This document shows, piece after piece, positions 7,011-14,808 of a DNA stretch of 26,841 bases. How positions within the stretch are numbered: the first letter of the stretch is position 1; every line of letters begins with the position of its first letter. Origin of the DNA: a virus; IMG/VR virus record IMGVR_UViG_3300037147_000127, positions 1 through 26,841 of that record, one strand, 5' to 3'. The translations under genes were made by a program, and so were the position numbers. The notes under the pieces were generated by a model. It ran no database searches. It was not told the origin of the DNA and saw nothing but the letters and a program-made list of their open reading frames with translations.

Positions 7011-7442
7011 ATGTTGTTAACCGACGCACAAATCCTGCGGGTACTTGGCGCCGAGCTGGAGAGTGAGCACGGCAAAATAGCCTTCGTTGAGGGGCAGCAC
7101 GCGCTCGGTGCGCAGCTCTCGCTGAGGATCCTCGGCACTGTCGAGCAAGGGGCTGACCAGCTCATCGCGCCGACGGCACAGATTCCGCTGCATGCGGTAC
7201 TCGCGCTGGCATGCGACGACGGCGGGATTGGCTGGCCGCGCATGAAACGGCTAATTCTGGAGGCGATGAGCGAGCCGCTGAAGGGCGGCAAAAAAGTTGG
7301 CGATTGCGTCGGGTCCAAAGCGGCGGAGGCGGCGACCAAGGACATAATCGACGCGCTGCCCCGCGTCTCGCGGAGGGGGGCGCTCAGGCGCTTGGTGCGG
7401 ATGTCTCACCTCCGGTTGCGCCCGCTTGTCCAGTCATCGTGA
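7011..7442 (+). CDS. Hypothetical protein upstream of the terminase
   Basis: This 143-residue protein starts at the ATG at 7011, with AGGG about ten bases upstream. The first 100 residues look like a helical, soluble domain (ILRVLGAELESEHGKIAFVEG and on); the C-terminal 30 residues are strongly basic. Position before the large terminase is where a small terminase subunit often lies, but I see no helix-turn-helix and do not assign it. Its 3' end overlaps the end of a leftward ORF (7384-7569). Confidence 0.55.
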   Translation: MLLTDAQILRVLGAELESEHGKIAFVEGQHALGAQLSLRILGTVEQGADQLIAPTAQIPLHAVLALACDDGGIGWPRMKRLILEAMSEPLKGGKKVGDCVGSKAAEAATKDIIDALPRVSRRGALRRLVRMSHLRLRPLVQSS

Positions 7443-7569
7443 CCGTTTTCGGCGTGTCCAGGACCGCGCGTTTCACTGGGTCGTAATCGACCCAGACTTG
7501 CAACGCAGCGTATAGATACCGGCCGACGCCGAGCGCCAGGCATTTGACTTCCCCCCACAGCACGCGCAT
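7384..7569 (-). CDS. Small membrane-associated protein (holin-like position, unproven)
   Basis: This 61-residue leftward ORF starts at ATG 7569; a TTG at 7614 would add 15 basic residues. The stretch VKCLALGVGRYLYAALQVWV (about residues 7-27) could form one membrane helix, followed by a polar tail (DYDPVKRAVLDTPKTVT). The protein reads like a real sequence, unlike its shadow frames, but no good ribosome site is visible. It overlaps the end of the rightward gene 7011-7442 tail to tail. With the two secreted proteins downstream it makes a leftward block of envelope-directed genes. Confidence 0.42.
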   Translation of the reverse strand: MRVLWGEVKCLALGVGRYLYAALQVWVDYDPVKRAVLDTPKTVTMTGQAGATGGETSAPSA

Positions 7570-7771
7570 AAACGATAGGGCTCGAACGCTGCGCCGGCTA
7601 AAGCTCCCACCCAAAAGCGCGAGACCGCCGGCGGAGCGCGCCCCTCAACGGATAGACACACTCTAACCAGGCGTCGATCCCATCGACGACAGCACGGACT
7701 ATGGCAGGCACCGCAAGCGGGCAGCACGCCGCGCGGCGGCGGCCTCGGCGGAAGGGCGCGACATCGGGCCC

Positions 7772-9814
7772 GTGCCGGCGATCGCCGACATTGAGCGGCG
7801 CCGCCGCTGTCGCGACCCGAAGCTGTTTTGCCGCACGTACAACCCTGAGACGTTTTCACTGGCCTGGTCGGACGACCAGAACGCGGCCATCGATCGGATC
7901 AAGGAAGCCGTCGAGCTGAGCGCGCTGTTCGCCTTGGCCATGCCACGCGGAAGCGGCAAGACCACGGTCAACCGGATGCTGGCGTTATGGGCGATCAGTT
8001 ACGCCCTGCGCCGCTATGTGCTGCTGCTCAACGCGACGAACTCCAAGTCGCGCGAATCGCTCGACGCGCTCAAAAAATTCATCCGCTTCCTGCCGCTGTA
8101 CACCGCCGACTTTCCTGAGATCGCCTACGCCTGCCAGCGCGTTGCGGGCATCGCCCAGCGCGCGAATGGCCAGACCTCTGACGGCGAGCCGACGATGTTG
8201 GAATGGGGCAAGGAGCGGATCGTGCTGCCCACGATCGCGCCCCCCGATAACTGGCCGGCCGACTGGCCCCTGCGGGATGGCATGGTGCCGACCTCGGGGG
8301 CGGTATTGGCAACCGCCGGCATGACCAGCGAGGGCGTCCGCGGCAGTCTGTTCACGATGGTGTCCGGCGAGAGCGTCCGCCCCGACTACGTGCTGCTCGA
8401 CGATCCGCAGACCAAGCAATCCGCCAACAGCCCGCTGCAAAACCAGACACGCATCGAAACGATCCAGGGCGACGTCCTCGGCCTGGCGGGGCCCGACAAG
8501 GCGATGTCGGCGGTCATGCTCTGCACGGTGATCGCGCCGGAGGACCTGGCGGACACGTTCCTCGATCGGGAGAAGCAGCCGCTGTGGCGCGGCGAGCGTT
8601 ACCAGCTCCTGCCGTCGATGCCGGCGAACCTGGAGGCCTGGGACCGCTACTTCGACGTCTACCGCGGCTGCGCGCTGAAACAGCCGCCCGACTTCGCCGA
8701 GTCCACGGCCTATTACCTCGAGCATCGCGTCGAGCTCGACGAGGGCGCCGTGCATTCGTGGCCCGCACGCGTGCTGCCTGGCGACGTGTCCGCCCTGCAA
8801 TCGGCGATGCACTTGTTTCTGCGCGACCGCCGCGCGTTCATGGCCGAATACCAGAACTCGCCCTTGGCACGCGTCGAGGAAGAGGAGCCGATCGACCCGC
8901 GCGCGATCTGCGCGCGTCTGTCACGCGTGCCGCGGTGGCACGTGCCCGCGGAAGCCACCAACCTCACGGCGTTCATCGACGTGCAGCGGAAGCTGCTCTG
9001 GTACACGGTGATTGCCTGGGACGAAACATTCGGCGGCTCGATCATCGACTACGGAAGTTACCCCGACCAGCGCCGGCTGTACTACACGCTGGCCGACGCC
9101 AAACGGACGCTGGCCGCGGTAACGCACGTGTCCGGGCTCGAGGCCCAGCTCCGCGCCGGCCTGGACGCCCTGGCCGGCCAGCTCCTCACCCGCGAATATC
9201 CGGGCCAGGGCGGGGCGAACATGCGGATCGCGAAACTTCTGGTAGACGCCAATTGGGGGCAATCCACCGAGGTCGTCAAAAAATTCTGCCGTGAGAGCCC
9301 GCATGCCGCGCTGCTCGTACCCTCGCACGGCATATTTGTGGGCGAGCGCTCGCCGCCTCTATCCGAGCGCAAGCCCAAGACGGGCGAGCGCGCGGGGCTC
9401 AACTGGTTCATTCAGGCCGCGCCGTCCAAGGGCGTGGTGCGCGCCTGTCTCTACGACACCAATTGGTGGAAGACGTTTCTGCACGCGCGCCTTGCCGCGC
9501 CGCTCGGTGCCAGCGGGGCCCTGACGTTGTGGGGCGGCGAGGCCGAAGCGCATTCGATGCTGGCCGACCATCTGTCGGCCGAAATCCGCAAGTCGCGTAA
9601 GGGCCACGGCCGCGAGCTCGAGGAGTGGTACGAAAAGCCGGGCAGGCCAGACAATCACTGGCTCGATTGCGCCGTCGGCTGCTGCGTGGCCGCCTCGATC
9701 CTGGGTGTCAGACTCGAAGCGATGCCAGACCTCAAGCCCAAGCCGGCCAGGCCGGTGGATTACCGCGAGCTGTACGACCAGGCCCGCGCGAAGCAAAGGG
9801 AGGGCAAAAAATGA
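7772..9814 (+). CDS. terL: Phage terminase large subunit
   Basis: This 680-residue ATP-driven motor cuts and packages phage DNA into the capsid through the portal. Walker A is PRGSGKTT (58-65). Walker B is YVLLDDP (206-212). The C-terminal RNase H-like nuclease has the expected acidic residues in FIDVQ (D403), LVDANWG (D492) and HWLDCAVG (D632). Motif layout and length fit the GpA-like large terminases. The start is uncertain: GTG 7772 has no good ribosome site, and the same frame stays open back to the TAA at 7664 with plausible coding sequence but no standard start codon. The gene overlaps the next by four bases (ATGA). Confidence 0.92.
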   Translation: MPAIADIERRRRCRDPKLFCRTYNPETFSLAWSDDQNAAIDRIKEAVELSALFALAMPRGSGKTTVNRMLALWAISYALRRYVLLLNATNSKSRESLDALKKFIRFLPLYTADFPEIAYACQRVAGIAQRANGQTSDGEPTMLEWGKERIVLPTIAPPDNWPADWPLRDGMVPTSGAVLATAGMTSEGVRGSLFTMVSGESVRPDYVLLDDPQTKQSANSPLQNQTRIETIQGDVLGLAGPDKAMSAVMLCTVIAPEDLADTFLDREKQPLWRGERYQLLPSMPANLEAWDRYFDVYRGCALKQPPDFAESTAYYLEHRVELDEGAVHSWPARVLPGDVSALQSAMHLFLRDRRAFMAEYQNSPLARVEEEEPIDPRAICARLSRVPRWHVPAEATNLTAFIDVQRKLLWYTVIAWDETFGGSIIDYGSYPDQRRLYYTLADAKRTLAAVTHVSGLEAQLRAGLDALAGQLLTREYPGQGGANMRIAKLLVDANWGQSTEVVKKFCRESPHAALLVPSHGIFVGERSPPLSERKPKTGERAGLNWFIQAAPSKGVVRACLYDTNWWKTFLHARLAAPLGASGALTLWGGEAEAHSMLADHLSAEIRKSRKGHGRELEEWYEKPGRPDNHWLDCAVGCCVAASILGVRLEAMPDLKPKPARPVDYRELYDQARAKQREGKK

Positions 9815-9996
9815 GCGACTCGGAGGCGGGCCTACGTTGCCCGAAATGCCGGTCCACGTGCTCGCGTGTCGTCAACACCCGGCGCCGCTCCGGCGCGGTT
9901 CGCCGGCGGCGCGTCTGTCTCGCCTGCGCGCGTCCGTTCTGTACCGTCGAGCTTCCCCAAGCCGCGGCGGGTGTGAACGTTCACACATCCTCTTGA
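9811..9996 (+). CDS. NrdR-like zinc-ribbon small protein
   Basis: This 61-residue protein overlaps the terminase stop (ATGA). It has CPKC (10-13), then VVNTRRRSG, RRRRVCLAC and FCTVE, closely following the plan of the zinc ribbon at the start of NrdR repressors, but without the ATP-cone domain. It therefore could bind DNA as a small stand-alone ribbon. The last ten codons contain the palindrome GTGTGAACGTTCACAC, so the C-terminal end may not be part of the ancestral protein. Confidence 0.6.
   Translation: MSDSEAGLRCPKCRSTCSRVVNTRRRSGAVRRRRVCLACARPFCTVELPQAAAGVNVHTSS
9971..9986. repeat. 16-bp perfect palindrome, copy 1
   Basis: GTGTGAACGTTCACAC, inside the last codons of the small zinc-ribbon gene. 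Two more copies lie at 16296-16311 and 16343-16358. A perfect 16-bp palindrome found three times in 27 kb is not expected by chance; it may be an operator for a dimeric regulator or a dispersed host repeat. Confidence 0.85.
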
Positions 9997-10026
9997 CAGC
10001 GAGGGCGGCTACCGGAGATTGGCTCA

Positions 10027-10428
10027 ATGAGCGAACGAGAAAAATACGGCAAGCTTTGTTCGCTGCCGACGACGTGTGGAACCTGCTCGACGGTGTTTAA
10101 CTGGGTTTGCCTGCGCTGGTGCGCATCGTGCGGAGAGGCGATCTGCCCGAGCTGTTATCCGGCCGCGCAGGATGAGCCGCTGGGTCAATGCCGACGCTGC
10201 ATCGAGGAGGGCCGGCCCAAGGCTTTGTATCTGGCCTGCTTCGCGGCCGGCCGCGCTCGCGCCGAGGAATTTGAGCGGCGCTTCTGGGAAGCGTTCCTCG
10301 GCCGCCGCGAGGGCGCTGGCCGGCTGCCGCCCGAGGAGCGGGCCCACGTCGAGCAGCTCGGCGGCGGCTCGGCTCAAGCTGGCCTGCGCGCACTGGTCGC
10401 CGCCAGTATGGCACGCACAGCGAAATAG
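10027..10428 (+). CDS. Multi-cysteine zinc-binding protein
   Basis: This 133-residue protein has eleven cysteines in the first 70 residues, arranged as repeated CxxC pairs (CGTC, CASC, CPSC, CRRC), consistent with two or three zinc sites as in FYVE- or B-box-like modules. The second half is helical and rich in Glu, Arg and Ala. GGAG lies about ten bases before the ATG. It sits between terminase and portal genes, an unusual place for a zinc protein. No family was recognised. It ends in TAG. Confidence 0.6.
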   Translation: MSEREKYGKLCSLPTTCGTCSTVFNWVCLRWCASCGEAICPSCYPAAQDEPLGQCRRCIEEGRPKALYLACFAAGRARAEEFERRFWEAFLGRREGAGRLPPEERAHVEQLGGGSAQAGLRALVAASMARTAK

Positions 10429-10488
10429 CCCGCCAATTCACTTCCCCGCCGCTTTCGCGCCCCTGAATGCCACATATAGCACCACTCC

Positions 10489-10848
10489 GTGAATTCCCAG
10501 CCCGCCGCTTTGCCTTTGCGCCCCCGCGCGCGCCTGATGGAACCTGATGGCAAGAGTGAAGTCTGCGCCTCCAGGTTGTGCATGCCCATGGCCGCCCAGG
10601 ACCTCGCCCCGAACATCGGCACCAACTCGACGGGCCCCAAGAAGGTCAAGACGGACGCCCTCGAAGTCGAGCAGATGCCGATCGGGGACCTGATCAGCGC
10701 CGATCGTTACCTTGCGGCCAAGGCCGCACGCGCCACGCCGACGCGAGGCATCATGTTTTCGAAGCTGATCCCGGCCGCCGGCAACCCCGATCAGCAGGGC
10801 ACCAGCAGCGGCGCCAGCCAGTTCGATTCTCCGGGGGACGGCGCATGA
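10489..10848 (+). CDS. Small protein of unknown function before the portal gene
   Basis: This ORF overlaps the portal start by four bases (ATGA), which supports translation. The start is uncertain: GTG 10489 gives 119 residues, ATG 10537 gives 103; neither has a clear ribosome site. The sequence is soluble, with a polar middle and a short helix (LISADRYLAAKAAR). Its position matches that of the small head-joining gene (gpW type) or small terminase gene in lambda-like clusters, but the sequence does not clearly match either. Confidence 0.55.
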   Translation: MNSQPAALPLRPRARLMEPDGKSEVCASRLCMPMAAQDLAPNIGTNSTGPKKVKTDALEVEQMPIGDLISADRYLAAKAARATPTRGIMFSKLIPAAGNPDQQGTSSGASQFDSPGDGA

Positions 10849-12305
10849 TCGACTGGCTGAAAAAGCTGGTCGGCCGCGGCATGCCCACGGCCCCGATCGT
10901 AACGCCGCGAATCCGCGCGCGATTTGAAAACGCGCTGTACAACGACGAGAACGCCCGAAACTGGGCCCAGGTCGATTACCTCTCGGCGAAGGCAGCCAAC
11001 AATTTCCAGATCCGGCGCACGCTCCGCAACCGCTCGCGCTACGAGCTGAGCAACAACCCCTACCTGTTCGGCATCTGCAACGGCAACGCCGACGATTTGA
11101 TCAGCACCGGACCGACGCTGCAGGTCAATCTGCCCACGGCGGCCAAGCGCCAATTCGAGACGGGCTGGCGCAACTGGGCCCAGGAAGTCAACCTCCCCGA
11201 AAAACTGCGCACGCTCAAGCTGGCCAAGAGCGTCGACGGCGAAGGCTTCCTTGTCCTCAAGACCGTGCGCGATCTCTTGCACCCGGTCAAGATTTACCCC
11301 GTCGACGTCGAGGCCGACCAGGTCACCACGCCCAGCCCGCGGCGCATGGAGGAGTTGTGGATCGACGGATTGATCCTGCACCCGGTCACCGGCCGGCCGA
11401 CCGGGTACACGATCCTTCGCCATCACCCAGGCGACTTCTTTTTCGCGGGCCACAACCCGCTCGAGGCGGACACCGTCAAGGCCCGCTTCGTGCTCCACTG
11501 GTTTAGCAAATGGCGACCGGGCCAGGTCCGGGGCGTGCCGGTTTTCACGACCGCCCTCGATCTATTCAACGAGCTGCGCTCGTTCCGGCGCGCCGAACTG
11601 CAGAAGGCGAACCTCGCCGCGAACCTGACCGCAGTCATCGAGACGGAGTCGCCGGCCGACGACACCGGCGCCCAGACGCCGACGCCGTTCACGAATATCC
11701 CGATTGACCGCGGCACGATGGCGGCGCTGCCGGCGAACACGAAGCTCAAGCAATACCAAACGGGCGGCCCGGGAGCCACCTACGAGATGTTTCAGCAGGC
11801 CTGCCTGGGCGAGGCCTGCCGGCCGTTGAATTACCCGCTGAACCTCGCGCTCGGCACGAGCCAAAAATTCAATTTCTCTAGCGCGCGCCTGGACCACATC
11901 AACTATCGCAACGGCCTAAAAATCGAGCGGGCCGATTGCGACGCGCAGATCCTCGACAAGCTGCTCGCGGCCTACATCGAAGAGGCCGCCCTGGTCCCAG
12001 GTCTGTTGCCCTGGGGCATCGAGTCGATCGCCGACCTGCCCCACGAGTGGCACTGGCCCGGCTTCGAGCCGCTCGACCCGGTGAAGGACGCGCTCGCCGA
12101 TCACTCCCGCATCGCCAACGGCACGCTTACCTGGCAGGAGTTCTGGGCGTCGCGCGGCAAGGACTGGCAGGACGTGCTGAAGCAGCAGGCCCTCGAACGA
12201 GACGAGATCGAGCGCTTCAAGCTCGTCTTCAGCGACCCGATGAAGAAGACGCAGACCGAGACCATCGACGCCACCGACGGCAAGGAGGGGCGACGTGCCG
12301 CGTAA
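10845..12305 (+). CDS. Phage portal protein, lambda family
   Basis: This 486-residue protein forms the ring at one capsid vertex through which DNA enters and to which the tail attaches. The N-terminal part has the typical order ARFENAL, then ALYNDENARNW and NPYLFGICNGNADDLISTGP; the centre has VLHWFSKWRPGQVRGVP, a hallmark of lambda-type portals (PF05136), and ELRSFRRAELQKA. SQKFNFSSARLDHINYR near residue 345 and the C-terminal VKDALADHSRIANGTLTWQEF also fit. Length is normal. It starts at ATG 10845 coupled to the upstream ORF, and its end overlaps the next gene by 11 bases. Confidence 0.95.
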   Translation: MIDWLKKLVGRGMPTAPIVTPRIRARFENALYNDENARNWAQVDYLSAKAANNFQIRRTLRNRSRYELSNNPYLFGICNGNADDLISTGPTLQVNLPTAAKRQFETGWRNWAQEVNLPEKLRTLKLAKSVDGEGFLVLKTVRDLLHPVKIYPVDVEADQVTTPSPRRMEELWIDGLILHPVTGRPTGYTILRHHPGDFFFAGHNPLEADTVKARFVLHWFSKWRPGQVRGVPVFTTALDLFNELRSFRRAELQKANLAANLTAVIETESPADDTGAQTPTPFTNIPIDRGTMAALPANTKLKQYQTGGPGATYEMFQQACLGEACRPLNYPLNLALGTSQKFNFSSARLDHINYRNGLKIERADCDAQILDKLLAAYIEEAALVPGLLPWGIESIADLPHEWHWPGFEPLDPVKDALADHSRIANGTLTWQEFWASRGKDWQDVLKQQALERDEIERFKLVFSDPMKKTQTETIDATDGKEGRRAA

Positions 12306-14751
12306 ATGGAAAAACCGTCGCCCGGTGCCGATCAAGGCCGCGCGGCGCGACGCCCCGAAAGCGTTTCGCATCGCCGCCGTGGCGTCCGGCGCCTGCGCGA
12401 TTCAGGCGGCCGAGGGCGAAGGCAAGCTCGCGACCTTCAAGGGCGTGGCGTACACCGGCGCGCAAATGCGGCCGATGGGCTGGTGTAACGACGTCATCAT
12501 TGACATCGCCGGTGTGCAGGTCCCTTCCCAGCAACGCCCGGCACTGAGGCAACATGACCATGAACAGGTTGTTGGGCATACCACCGCTGTCACTCTCGAC
12601 GGCGAGATCGCCATCGAGGGCGTCTTCAGCGGCGAAAAGCAACACGTCGACAAGGTCGTCATCCCCGCGCGAAACGGATTCCCCTGGCAGCTCTCCGTCG
12701 GCGCCGATCCCATCCGAACCGAGTTCCTCGAGGCCGGCGAAGAAACCAAGGTCAACGGCCGGACTGTAACCGGTCCCCTCACGATCAGCCGCGAAACCCG
12801 GCTGGGAGAAATCAGCTTCGTCCCCCTCGGCGCCGACGGCGACACCTCGGCGACCGTGGCGGCTCAAAAAGGTGACACCATGAATCCGTTCGCGATCGCC
12901 CTCAAGGCGTTGATGGCCGACCTGCGCGCTGCCGGCAAGGTGAAGGCAGCCAAGTACAGCGACGACGAGGTCGACGCGATGACCGCCGACGAGGCCCGCG
13001 CCGCCCTCAAGAAGTGCGCGGCCAAGGCCTCCGACGACGAGGAGGAGGACGAGGAGGACGACCCCAAGGAATCGAAGTCGGCACGCCGGCAGCGGCTGAA
13101 GGCCGAGGCCGAGGCCATCTTCGGCGACATGGCCAAGAAGCATGCGCAGGTCCTCGCCGGCCAGCAGCTCCGCGTCAGCTCGATCACCGCCGCGGCCGAG
13201 AAATACGGCGTTACCAAAATCGAGATCGAGGCGGACGGCAAGACGAAGACGGTGGACCTGGTGCCCCACGCGCTCGCGCACGACTGGTCGGCCGACAAGG
13301 TCGAGCTGGAAGCCCTCCGCGCCTCGCGCCCCGCGGCCGGCCTCGGCGTCCCTGGCGGCCTCGCCTACACGAGCAGCCGGCCGGACGTCAACGACGCGGT
13401 GATCGAGGCGGCCGTGCTGCACGCCTGCCGTCACCAGTTCCTGCTCGAGGACGACGAGTTCTACAGCGACCTCGCCCCGGACGGCAAAGCGAAATTCCGG
13501 CGCGTGCCGATGCGCTTGCAGAAGCATGCGCAGGACGGGCTCAAGACCCGCTACACCGACCAGGTCCAGCAGGCCGCCCACACGATTTTCAAGGGCCGCA
13601 TGGGCCTGCACCAGCTCCTGGAATGCGGCATGCGTGGCCTCGGCTACCGCGACTCGCTCGATCTCAAGAGCGAGCAGGGCATGACGAGCATGCTCAAGGC
13701 CTGGGACTTCCTCGACCGCTCCGCGTCGATCCGCGCGGAAGGATCGAGTAACATGTCGATCCAGAACATTCTGTCCAACGTGCTGAACAAGTTCGCGCTG
13801 CAGGGCTATCTCTTCACCGAGCAGTCCTGGCGCGAGATCGCCGCCATCCGCAACGTGACCGATTTCAAGCCTTCGAAATCGATCAATTTGCTCGGACAGA
13901 CGATGTTCAAGCAGTTCGGCCCCAGCGGCGAGCTCGCCAATTTCAGCCTGGGCGACCAGGCTTTCGCCAATCAGGCCGCGCCCTATGGCGGCATTCTGAC
14001 CATCCCCTGGACGCACCTGGTCAACGACGACATGGGCATCCTGGCCAGCGTGCCGCTCAAGGTCGGCCAGGGCGCCGGCCTAGCGCTCAACGATTGGTTC
14101 TGGTCGCTGATGGCGTCGCTCATCACCGGCAGTGCCGTCGGCAGCATCCCGTCCGGCTACACGCTCACCGCGGACGACGGCAACGCCTTCTGGCGCACGA
14201 CGACCGGGACGAACAACGCCGCCAATCAAAAGTCGGGCAAGGTTTACAACCCCAACAAAATCAGCGGCGGCTCCTCGGCCCTCAGCAGCTCCTCGCTGCA
14301 GACCGCGAAGAAGTATTTCGACAACCAGGTCGATCCGAACGGCAGCCCGCTCGGCATGGAGGGGATGATGCCGATCCTCCTCTTCGGTTCGGACAACTGG
14401 GTGACGGCCATGGAGCTGGTCACCTATCGCGAGCTGGTCGGCACCGGCCAGACCTCCACGCCCAAGCAGCCCAACGGAAACATCTGGGGCGGCAAGATGA
14501 AGCCGGTCATGAGCCGGTACGTCGACAACGCCAATTACGTCAACAACACCACGGCGTTCTGGGTGCTCTTCAACCCGGCCGTGCTGGCCGTGATTGAGGT
14601 GGCGTTCCTCCAGGGCGTCGACACGCCCGAGGTCCTGCAGGCCGGCCCCGACTACCAGTTCGACCGGCCCGGCATTTCGATCCGCGGCACCATGCCGTTC
14701 GGTGCGAACCAGCAAAACTTCCGCGGCGGCGTGTACAGCGCCGGCGCGTGA
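12295..14751 (+). CDS. Prohead protease / scaffold / major capsid protein fusion
   Basis: This 818-residue polyprotein starts at GTG 12295, overlapping the portal gene. Residues about 40-195 look like an HK97-type prohead protease, with probable catalytic His at 87 or 89 (RQHDHE) and Ser134 (QLSVGAD). Residues 196-486 form a charged, helical scaffold-like region with an acidic run (DDEEEDEEDD, near 243-252). Residues 487-818 are the major capsid protein (SIQNILSNVLNKFALQGY onward; NDDMGILASVP). Fusions of this type are known and are named prohead protease/major capsid protein fusion. Two internal in-frame ATGs with ribosome sites (12880 and 13753) could supply scaffold-plus-capsid or capsid alone. 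The protease would cut near residues 485-490; the site is inferred. Confidence 0.9.
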   Translation: MPRKWKNRRPVPIKAARRDAPKAFRIAAVASGACAIQAAEGEGKLATFKGVAYTGAQMRPMGWCNDVIIDIAGVQVPSQQRPALRQHDHEQVVGHTTAVTLDGEIAIEGVFSGEKQHVDKVVIPARNGFPWQLSVGADPIRTEFLEAGEETKVNGRTVTGPLTISRETRLGEISFVPLGADGDTSATVAAQKGDTMNPFAIALKALMADLRAAGKVKAAKYSDDEVDAMTADEARAALKKCAAKASDDEEEDEEDDPKESKSARRQRLKAEAEAIFGDMAKKHAQVLAGQQLRVSSITAAAEKYGVTKIEIEADGKTKTVDLVPHALAHDWSADKVELEALRASRPAAGLGVPGGLAYTSSRPDVNDAVIEAAVLHACRHQFLLEDDEFYSDLAPDGKAKFRRVPMRLQKHAQDGLKTRYTDQVQQAAHTIFKGRMGLHQLLECGMRGLGYRDSLDLKSEQGMTSMLKAWDFLDRSASIRAEGSSNMSIQNILSNVLNKFALQGYLFTEQSWREIAAIRNVTDFKPSKSINLLGQTMFKQFGPSGELANFSLGDQAFANQAAPYGGILTIPWTHLVNDDMGILASVPLKVGQGAGLALNDWFWSLMASLITGSAVGSIPSGYTLTADDGNAFWRTTTGTNNAANQKSGKVYNPNKISGGSSALSSSSLQTAKKYFDNQVDPNGSPLGMEGMMPILLFGSDNWVTAMELVTYRELVGTGQTSTPKQPNGNIWGGKMKPVMSRYVDNANYVNNTTAFWVLFNPAVLAVIEVAFLQGVDTPEVLQAGPDYQFDRPGISIRGTMPFGANQQNFRGGVYSAGA
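12866..12882 (+). promoter_or_regulatory. Internal ribosome site and ATG (scaffold start)
   Basis: AAAAAGGTG followed after five bases by an in-frame ATG (residue 196 of the fusion protein), just where the protease-like domain ends. This resembles the nested scaffold gene inside protease genes of other phages. Confidence 0.5.
13737..13755 (+). promoter_or_regulatory. Internal ribosome site and ATG (capsid start)
   Basis: GGAAGGA at 13737-13743 precedes an in-frame ATG at 13753 (residue 487) by nine bases. Translation from here would give the capsid domain alone (332 residues). It would raise the capsid-to-protease ratio. Confidence 0.45.
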
Positions 14752-14808
14752 TCGGGGTCACGAGCCAGGATGAATCACGAGTCAGAGCCTTACTGAGAGA
14801 TAACAACC

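Noticed and set aside
12229-14016. Long leftward ORF opposite the capsid fusion gene
   Set aside because: Antisense shadow; the plus-strand protein has recognisable protease and capsid parts.
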